Source: an uncultured Muribaculaceae bacterium (GTDB taxonomy: Bacteria > Bacteroidota > Bacteroidia > Bacteroidales > Muribaculaceae). From it: a stretch of 17,540 bases of DNA. A program made the translations under genes and the position numbers. The DNA lies in the NCBI GenBank assembly GCA_910577355.1, contig CAJTMY010000043.1, positions 1-17,540 of the forward strand, read 5' to 3'. Under the pieces are notes generated by a model. The model did no database searches. It was not told the DNA's origin and saw nothing but the letters and a program-made list of their open reading frames with translations. Positions 12,439 to 17,540 of the stretch are shown one piece after another (positions within the stretch are counted from its first letter, which is position 1; every line of letters starts with the position of its first letter).

Positions 12439-15084
12439 ATGCGTTATAAACTGCCTATAATCCTGTTGATCCTGCTCTGCTGCTGCTCTGTAATCGGTGC
12501 CGCACAGTTGCCGGCCGACACAGTATTCAATCCTCCGGTGCTGTATTCATCAATGCCGCGTACCTACGAGATCGCCGGTATACGTGTGGAGGGCGCGCCC
12601 AACTACGACGACGAAATCATACTCGGATATGCCGGCCTCAAGGTCGGCGAGCGTGTGGCTATTCCCGGGCCCGACATTACCAATGCAGCCAAGCGGCTCA
12701 TGCGACACAATCTGTTCCAGCAGGCGCAGTTCAGCCTTGAGAAGGCGGTGGGCGACAAGGCATGGATACTCCTTACACTGCGCACGCAGCCGCGCATCTC
12801 GCAAGTAAACTATATAGGAATGAAAAAAGGCGAGCGCGACGACCTGCAGCAGCGTCTCAACCTTATAAAGGGCAACCAGATAACGCAGAATATAGTAGAC
12901 CGCGTACAGCTTATTACAGAAAAATATTTCGATGACAAGGGCTTTGCCAACGCCAAGGTTAATATCACACTGCACGAGGATCTCTCCGCTCCCGGGCAGA
13001 TGATTGTAGACATAGCAGTCGACCGCCGCGACAAACTCAAGGTGCACAAGATCTATCTTGATGGCAATGAGGTGCTCTCCGACCGCAAGATCAAGCGGGT
13101 GATGAAGAAGACAAACGAGAACAACGACCTTCTCAAGATCTTCTCACAGAAAAAATTCGTGCGCAGCGACTATGACGACGACCTCAACCGCATTCTCACA
13201 AAATACAACGAACTCGGCTACCGAGATGCAAAGATCGTGGCAGACAGCGTTGTTCCGTATACCGATAATCGGGTAGACGTATACATAACAGTCGACGAAG
13301 GCCGCCGATACTATATCAAAGACATCGACTGGACAGGCAACACCGTGTATCCGACCGAACTTCTCGAGGCTTGTCTCGGTATGCAGGCCGGCGACGTCTA
13401 CAACCAGACATACATGAACAAACGTCTCAACGAGGACGATGACGCCGTATCCAATCTGTACATGGATCGCGGTTATCTTTTCTACAATCTTGTCCCCATC
13501 GAGCGCGACGTCGAAGGCGACAGCATCTCGCTCGAGATGCGTATAATCGAAGGCCCCCAGGCCCGTATCAACAATGTGATAATCAACGGTAACGACCGGT
13601 TGTACGAAAAGGTGATACGTCGCGAGCTGCGAGTGCGCCCCGGCGATCTATTCTCAAAGAGCGATCTGATGCGTTCGGCACGCGAGATCGCGCAGACCGG
13701 TCATTTCGATCCCGAGAACATGGATGTCCGTCCCGAACCGAACGAGGAGAACGGTACTGTCGATATAATTTTCAATCTCGAGTCAAAGGCCAACGACCAG
13801 ATCGAATTCTCGATGGGCTGGGGGCAGACCGGTATCATCGGCAAGCTTTCTCTCAAATTCACCAACTTCTCGCTCAAGAACCTTTTCTATCCCTCCACCT
13901 ACCGCGGCGTGATACCCCAGGGCGAGGGACAGACATTTACTGTGAGCGCGCAGACCAACGCACGCTACTATCAGGCATACTCCATATCGTTCCTCGACCC
14001 GTGGTTCGGCGGCAAGCGGCCCAACTCGCTGTCGTTCTCGGCATATTACAGCCGTCAGACCGGTGTCAACAGCTCATATTACAACTCCCAATGGGCTCAG
14101 GGCGGATATTACAATCCGTACTACAGCGGCGGTTACGGCTATGGCTACGGATATGGTTATGGCTATGGATCAGATTATTATCAGAACAGCTATCAGGCAT
14201 CATACGACCCCAACAAGGTGCTTCAGATGGTGGGCGTGAATATCGGTTTCGGCAAACGTCTCAAATGGCCCGACGACTACTTCACATTCACCGCCGAGCT
14301 CGGCTACAACTGGTATTACCTCAAGAACTGGGATTATCTCTATTATATGCGCAACGGCACATCCAACGCCATCGTGCTCGGCCTTACCCTTGCCCGCAAC
14401 TCTATCGACAACCCCATTTACACCCGCAGCGGCTCGCAGTTCTCGCTCAACCTGTCAATCACGCCGCCCGCATCGCTCTTTATGGGCAAGCGCGACTGGA
14501 AAGCCCTCAGCGAGGCCGGTACGACCGAGAGCAAGAAAGAGCTCTACCGTTGGATAGAATACTGGAAGCTCCGCTTCAAGTCCCGCACCTACACCCCGCT
14601 GTGCAATGCCGAGGGCACATATACCCCCGTGCTTATGACCCGTGCCGACTTCGGCCTGCTCGGCTCATATAACAAATATCTCAAATCGCCGTTCGAGACA
14701 TTCTATGTCGGTGGCGACGGCATGTCGGGCTCATATACCTACGCTACAGAGACCATTGCCCTTCGCGGCTACGACAACGGTGTGTTCACTCCCTGGACGC
14801 GCGAAGGCTACGCATACACACGCTTCGGCGTCGAGTTGCACTTCCCGCTTCTGCTCCAGACATCAACCACCATATATGCCCTCGCTTTCCTCGAAGGAGG
14901 TAATGCATGGACATCGGTGAGCAAGTTCAATCCCTTCGAGCTTAAGCGAAGCGCCGGTTTCGGTGCCCGTATATTCCTTCCCATGGTGGGTATGATGGGT
15001 ATCGACTGGGCATACGGCTTCGACCGTGTCGACGGAGTGAAGGGCGGAAGCCACTTCCACTTCATTCTCGGTCAGGAATTCTGA
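12439..15084 (+). CDS. bamA: BamA outer-membrane protein assembly factor
   Basis: An 881-residue Omp85 protein, the core of the BAM machine that folds and inserts outer-membrane beta-barrels. A signal peptide (1-22) precedes five POTRA domains: about 38-120, 120-205, 205-295, 295-375 and 375-455. These carry typical 'GN-V' turns: YLDGNEVLS, WTGNTVYP, INGNDRLYEKVIRRELRVRPGD (cited in part). The barrel runs from about 456 to 881, with the conserved loop-6 motif LRGYDNG near 775 and a C-terminal FILGQEF ending in Phe, as required for BAM recognition. A Gly-Tyr dipeptide run (564-577) lies in a predicted external loop. It is followed by two Skp-type genes, the chaperones that feed BamA. The other BAM lipoproteins are not in the window. 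Confidence 0.96.
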   Translation: MRYKLPIILLILLCCCSVIGAAQLPADTVFNPPVLYSSMPRTYEIAGIRVEGAPNYDDEIILGYAGLKVGERVAIPGPDITNAAKRLMRHNLFQQAQFSLEKAVGDKAWILLTLRTQPRISQVNYIGMKKGERDDLQQRLNLIKGNQITQNIVDRVQLITEKYFDDKGFANAKVNITLHEDLSAPGQMIVDIAVDRRDKLKVHKIYLDGNEVLSDRKIKRVMKKTNENNDLLKIFSQKKFVRSDYDDDLNRILTKYNELGYRDAKIVADSVVPYTDNRVDVYITVDEGRRYYIKDIDWTGNTVYPTELLEACLGMQAGDVYNQTYMNKRLNEDDDAVSNLYMDRGYLFYNLVPIERDVEGDSISLEMRIIEGPQARINNVIINGNDRLYEKVIRRELRVRPGDLFSKSDLMRSAREIAQTGHFDPENMDVRPEPNEENGTVDIIFNLESKANDQIEFSMGWGQTGIIGKLSLKFTNFSLKNLFYPSTYRGVIPQGEGQTFTVSAQTNARYYQAYSISFLDPWFGGKRPNSLSFSAYYSRQTGVNSSYYNSQWAQGGYYNPYYSGGYGYGYGYGYGYGSDYYQNSYQASYDPNKVLQMVGVNIGFGKRLKWPDDYFTFTAELGYNWYYLKNWDYLYYMRNGTSNAIVLGLTLARNSIDNPIYTRSGSQFSLNLSITPPASLFMGKRDWKALSEAGTTESKKELYRWIEYWKLRFKSRTYTPLCNAEGTYTPVLMTRADFGLLGSYNKYLKSPFETFYVGGDGMSGSYTYATETIALRGYDNGVFTPWTREGYAYTRFGVELHFPLLLQTSTTIYALAFLEGGNAWTSVSKFNPFELKRSAGFGARIFLPMVGMMGIDWAYGFDRVDGVKGGSHFHFILGQEF
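14128..14169 (+). repeat. Gly-Tyr codon repeat within bamA
   Basis: Hexamer-like GGNTAY units repeat six times in a row and encode G564-G577 (G, G, then alternating Y and G). It is flanked by further Gly/Tyr/Asn-rich sequence (about residues 553-590). Codons vary (GGC/GGT/GGA, TAT/TAC), so the DNA is not a perfect tandem repeat. Confidence 0.85.
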
Positions 15085-15141
15085 TCTTAAACCTTTTGCC
15101 GTATTGATTGTCTTTATAGTTAAGCATCAAAACTCAGAAAC

Positions 15142-15660
15142 ATGAAAAAAACACTCATTTCCCTGCTCCTGCTTGTGACCGCGGTCGTCACCGCATCGGC
15201 TCAGAAATACGCCATGGTCGACATGGACTATATATTGCGTAATGTCCCCGCCTACGAGATGGCATCCGAACAGCTCAACCAGCTATCGCAGCGTTGGCAG
15301 CGCGAAGTCGAGGCCGTCGGCAAGGAGGCCGAGACTATGTATCAGAATTTCTTGTCCGACAAGGTATTCCTTACCGACGAGATGGTCAAGAAGCGCGAGG
15401 CCGAGATTGTGGCCAAAGAGAAGGAGGCCACAGATCTGCGCTACAAATACTTCGGCCCTGAAGGCGAGCTGTACAAGAAACGCCTGTCGCTCCTCAAGCC
15501 CATACAGGACGAGGTATACGAGGCAATAAAAGCTGTGGCACAGCAACGCGGATACCAGACGATATTCGACCGCGCCTCGTCGTCCAATATCATCTACTCC
15601 TCACCTACCATCGACGTGTCTAACGAAGTGCTCACACGCCTCGGATACAGCAATAAATAA
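15142..15660 (+). CDS. Skp/OmpH-type periplasmic chaperone, first copy
   Basis: A 172-residue exported protein. The signal peptide (1-20, cut after ASA) is followed by the short strand KYAMVDMDYIL, a long two-way coiled helical region (about 40-125, rich in Lys/Glu/Gln with hydrophobic heptads), and a closing strand segment (GYQTIFDRASSSNIIYSS). This is the Skp layout: a trimeric 'jellyfish' that holds unfolded outer-membrane proteins on the way to BamA. It lies 57 nt after bamA. A weak promoter-like pair (TTTG 15095-15098, TAGTTAAG 15117-15124) precedes it, but the second box is off consensus. It differs strongly in sequence from the next gene, so the two may have different clients. Confidence 0.92.
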   Translation: MKKTLISLLLLVTAVVTASAQKYAMVDMDYILRNVPAYEMASEQLNQLSQRWQREVEAVGKEAETMYQNFLSDKVFLTDEMVKKREAEIVAKEKEATDLRYKYFGPEGELYKKRLSLLKPIQDEVYEAIKAVAQQRGYQTIFDRASSSNIIYSSPTIDVSNEVLTRLGYSNK

Positions 15661-15697
15661 TCTTAAATAATAATCAATACAATATCACTAATACATT

Positions 15698-16204
15698 ATG
15701 TTCAAGAAATTAATCCTGGCCATTGCAGTGGTGCTTCCCCTGTCGGCCTTCGCTCAGAAATTCGGCACCGTAAAAGCAGAGGAAGTTCTCGAGGCAATGC
15801 CCGAGTACACCGCGCTCTCTTCACAGATCGAGGAAGCCTCCAAAAAGTATGAGGCCGAGTACACAAAGCTCAACGACGAGGTGAACAAGCTGTACGCCGA
15901 CTTCCAGACCATACAGAACGATCCCGCCACCCCCGAGACCATCAAGGAACGTCGCATGCAGGAAATCCAGGAGCGCAGCCAGAAGATACAGCAGTTCCTC
16001 CAGACCGCCCAGCAGGATCTCGCCCGCCAGCGCGAACAGGGTCTTGCCCCCATCACCTCCAAGTTCAACGAAGCCGTCAAGTCGGTAGGCCAGGAAGGCG
16101 GATACACAATGATCCTACCCTACGATCCGGGTTTCATCCTCTATCAGGGCGCTGATGTTGTCGACATCACACCCGCCGTACGCACAAAGCTCGGCCTCAA
16201 ATAA
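15698..16204 (+). CDS. Skp/OmpH-type periplasmic chaperone, second copy
   Basis: A 168-residue exported protein. The signal peptide (1-19, cut after AFA) is followed by the strand KFGTVKAEEVLEAMPEY, a coiled-coil arm (about 40-125; ERRMQEIQERSQKIQQFLQ is typical) and a final GGYTMILPYDPGFILYQGADVVDIT strand pair (given in part), the classic OmpH end. It is 37 nt after the first copy and is the last gene of the operon, directly ahead of a strong terminator. It is closer to canonical OmpH than the first copy, especially in the GGY-MIL segment. Confidence 0.94.
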   Translation: MFKKLILAIAVVLPLSAFAQKFGTVKAEEVLEAMPEYTALSSQIEEASKKYEAEYTKLNDEVNKLYADFQTIQNDPATPETIKERRMQEIQERSQKIQQFLQTAQQDLARQREQGLAPITSKFNEAVKSVGQEGGYTMILPYDPGFILYQGADVVDITPAVRTKLGLK

Positions 16205-16223
16205 TAAGTACCTTTTCGTACTG

Positions 16224-16264
16224 AAAACAGCGGCGGACGCCATAATGGTGCCCGCCGCTGTTTT
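16224..16264. terminator. Strong, probably bidirectional terminator of the envelope operon
   Basis: A perfect 13-bp stem (AAAACAGCGGCGG at 16224-16236, CCGCCGCTGTTTT at 16252-16264) around a 15-nt loop, with the T-run completed at 16265. A-rich sequence on the 5' side gives a T-run on the minus strand as well, so it can also stop the convergent antiporter gene that ends at 16279. Confidence 0.88.
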
Positions 16265-16278
16265 TGTTCCCGTTTACC

Positions 16279-17250
16279 TCACAGTAATATAAGTGTGACG
16301 ATATAGCCTACGTAGCACGCGGTCATCAGCGCGCCCTCGGCGCGGGTGAACGTCCGCTCCTTTATAACCGCGCCGAACAGCCAGAACAGCAGGCTCGCAC
16401 CCGTAAGCGTAAGCAGATCGAAATTGCCGATGCTGCCGAAGGGCAGGGGACGTATGGTGGCCGCGCTGCCCAGCACCAGAAAGATGTTGAAGATATTGCT
16501 GCCCACCACATTGCCTACGGCCATGCCCGGTTTGCCCTTCACGGCGGCAGTTACCGATGTGGCCAATTCAGGCAGCGATGTGCCCGCGGCCACTATCGTG
16601 AGGCCTATTACAGCCTCGCTTACACCCATGCCGGCTGCGATACCCGATGCCCCCTTTACAAACATATCGCCGCCGAATATCAGCCCCGCCAGGCCTGCAA
16701 GCACCCATATCACGGCGCGACCCATACCCATTGATGCGCTCCGGCTATCGTCTGTTTCCGCTACGCCCGGGGTGCCCGTTTTGGCCGATGCGAATGTATA
16801 GCGCATGAATATGGCGAAAAGCAGCAGCAATATTATGCCGTCTACACGAGTCACGCTGTTGATACCGGTGCCCGGGTCGAGCAGCGTTGCATTGCCCATC
16901 GCCAGCAGGATGAGCGACGACAGTACCACAAACGGTATCTCGTTGGTCATGATGCTTCGTTCCACCGACAGCGGCCTCACCATAGCGGTTATACCTACGA
17001 TAGCCAGTATATTGAATATGTTGCTACCCACGACATTGCCTATGGCGAGCCCCGCATTGCCGTTGATCGACGACATCACACTGATCACCAGCTCCGGCGC
17101 CGACGTGCCGAAAGCCACCACTGTCAGGCCGATGACAAGATCGCTTACACCCCATCGGCTCGCGATGGCCGACGAGCCGTCGGTGAGCATGTTGGCCCCG
17201 GCCAATATAAGCGCAAGACCTGCTATGAGAAAAACTATATCAAGAAGCAT
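16279..17250 (-). CDS. CaCA family sodium/calcium antiporter
   Basis: A 323-residue inner-membrane protein of the YrbG/CaCA type, exchanging Ca2+ against Na+ or H+. The protein is two inverted-topology halves, each with five hydrophobic segments. Alpha-1 repeat: VVAFGTSAPELVISV with Glu53 and GNVVGSNIFN at 71-80. Alpha-2 repeat: VAAGTSLPELATSV with Glu228 and GNVVGSNIFN at 246-255. The two acidic residues in the GTS-PE motifs are the ion-binding centre known for the family. A short polar cytoplasmic loop (about 155-178) joins the halves. It is a single-gene unit on the minus strand; a 12-bp palindrome lies 16 nt upstream of its ATG. Ion preference cannot be read from sequence. Confidence 0.94.
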   Translation of the reverse strand: MLLDIVFLIAGLALILAGANMLTDGSSAIASRWGVSDLVIGLTVVAFGTSAPELVISVMSSINGNAGLAIGNVVGSNIFNILAIVGITAMVRPLSVERSIMTNEIPFVVLSSLILLAMGNATLLDPGTGINSVTRVDGIILLLLFAIFMRYTFASAKTGTPGVAETDDSRSASMGMGRAVIWVLAGLAGLIFGGDMFVKGASGIAAGMGVSEAVIGLTIVAAGTSLPELATSVTAAVKGKPGMAVGNVVGSNIFNIFLVLGSAATIRPLPFGSIGNFDLLTLTGASLLFWLFGAVIKERTFTRAEGALMTACYVGYIVTLILL

Positions 17251-17265
17251 GGCAGAAATATGTTT

Positions 17266-17277
17266 ATGTTATAACAT
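17266..17277. promoter_or_regulatory. 12-bp palindrome upstream of the antiporter gene
   Basis: ATGTTATAACAT is a perfect palindrome 16 nt before the antiporter ATG. No TAnnTTTG box was seen between the tRNA terminator and this gene, so the palindrome could be part of an operator or an unusual promoter. Perfect 12-mers occur by chance a few times in a window of this size. Confidence 0.35.
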
Positions 17278-17300
17278 GCTGTATTTGTCAGGAGTTCAAT

Positions 17301-17327
17301 AAAAAAGCAACCGCACCCGGCGGTTGC
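17301..17327 (-). terminator. Terminator of the tRNA-Arg gene
   Basis: Read on the minus strand, GCAACCGC pairs with GCGGTTGC (8 bp, 5-nt loop), followed by six T (complement of 17301-17306). It lies 5 nt past the tRNA 3' end and should keep tRNA transcripts out of the antiporter gene. Confidence 0.85.
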
Positions 17328-17332
17328 CCCTG

Positions 17333-17404
17333 TACCCCGAAGGAGAATCGAACTCCTATCAAAAGTTTAGGAAACTTCTATTCTATCCGTTGAACTATCG
17401 GGGC
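17333..17404 (-). tRNA. tRNA-Arg (anticodon CCU)
   Basis: The minus strand folds into a full cloverleaf of 72 nt including the discriminator base. The acceptor stem GCCCCGA pairs with TCGGGGT (first pair G-U); D stem is GTTC/GAAT with an 8-nt loop. The anticodon stem GAAGT/ACTTT holds loop TTCCTAA, so the anticodon is CCU, reading AGG (Arg). The T arm is AGGAG-TTCGATT-CTCCT, and the variable loop is 4 nt. The discriminator is A; CCA is not encoded, so it must be added after transcription, as is usual in Bacteroidota. The promoter box and terminator on either side fit a single-gene unit. Confidence 0.95.
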
Positions 17405-17410
17405 GCACTG

Positions 17411-17418
17411 CAAAGTTA
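17411..17418 (-). promoter_or_regulatory. -7 promoter box of the tRNA-Arg gene
   Basis: The minus strand reads TAACTTTG, placed 7 nt before the first base of the tRNA, the expected distance from box to transcription start. The tRNA would then have almost no 5' leader. No good -33 TTTG was found. Confidence 0.65.
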
Positions 17419-17508
17419 CGCAATTTTTTTGAATCAGCCATCCGGCGGCTCTATTTTTCGGAGTTGCGGAAGCATCTGCGCACCAGGCGTAGGTTCAACT
17501 GGCAAGTG

Positions 17509-17516
17509 CAAAGATA
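17509..17516 (-). promoter_or_regulatory. Second -7-like box upstream of the tRNA, purpose unclear
   Basis: The minus strand reads TATCTTTG, a consensus -7 box. A transcript from it would run about 95 nt before the tRNA and could encode only a 13-residue peptide (ATG at 17474). No -33 box could be seen before the window end. Otherwise 17419-17540 holds no gene that can be supported. Confidence 0.3.
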
Positions 17517-17540
17517 GCGATTTGTTTGAAGAATTCGGTC

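Noticed and set aside
14001..14672. A 223-residue alternative plus-strand frame inside bamA
   Set aside because: It is a frame-shifted reading of BamA, rich in Arg/Gln/Leu, without a start signal or known domain.
17440..17476. A 13-residue minus-strand frame beginning at the ATG at 17476-17474
   Set aside because: Too short to support, with no similarity I recognise and no ribosome-binding site.

Overview
The window reads as a piece of a Bacteroidales chromosome, most like a gut Muribaculaceae or Prevotella-type genome. Reasons seen in the sequence: most intergenic starts are preceded by Bacteroidota-type promoters (TTTG, about 20 nt, then TAnnTTTG); Shine-Dalgarno sequences are mostly absent; and the gene content is typical (PadR/PspC pair, a DUF4369-type thioredoxin protein, an M6 protease with a Por-type C-terminal tail, and the DUF6242-DUF6089-uppS-bamA-skp-skp cluster). 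The one tRNA lacks an encoded CCA end. The genus is inference. No insertion sequence, phage gene, CRISPR array or rRNA was seen.

Layout. (1) 96-1686: a PadR regulator and a PspC-type membrane protein in a tight two-gene operon, behind a promoter that lies within a 13-bp-arm inverted repeat. (2) 1756-1920: a 54-residue small protein, ending at a hairpin shared with the convergent genes. (3) 1996-3776, minus strand: two acyltransferases overlapping by 4 bp, resembling GlsA and GlsB of the glycine-lipid (N-acyl/O-acyl glycine) pathway. (4) 3920-5369: a divergent pair, a shortened epimerase/SDR-like protein overlapping an MptE-like/DUF115-type protein, of unknown role. (5) 5446-8193: a secreted multidomain M6 metalloprotease with its own promoter and terminator. 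(6) 8305-9306: a periplasmic thioredoxin-fold protein with its own promoter.

(7) 9392-16264: a six-gene envelope-building operon: DUF6242-like lipoprotein, DUF6089-like outer-membrane protein, undecaprenyl diphosphate synthase (UppS), BamA, and two different Skp/OmpH-type periplasmic chaperones, closed by a strong hairpin. UppS makes the lipid carrier for wall and surface glycans. BamA inserts outer-membrane proteins, and the Skp proteins carry those proteins to it. The two leading genes have no assigned function but are placed as if they belong to the same process. (8) 16279-17250, minus strand: a CaCA-type sodium/calcium antiporter. (9) 17333-17404, minus strand: tRNA-Arg(CCU), with a promoter box directly upstream and a hairpin terminator downstream.

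The common theme is the cell envelope: lipids, outer-membrane assembly, stress sensing and secretion. No clearly new defence or mobile system was found. The best leads for undescribed biology are the PadR operator/promoter arrangement, the SDR-like plus MptE-like pair divergent from the glycine-lipid genes, the two unassigned genes leading the UppS/BamA operon, and the 54-residue protein. All function calls come from reading motifs by eye; no searches were run.
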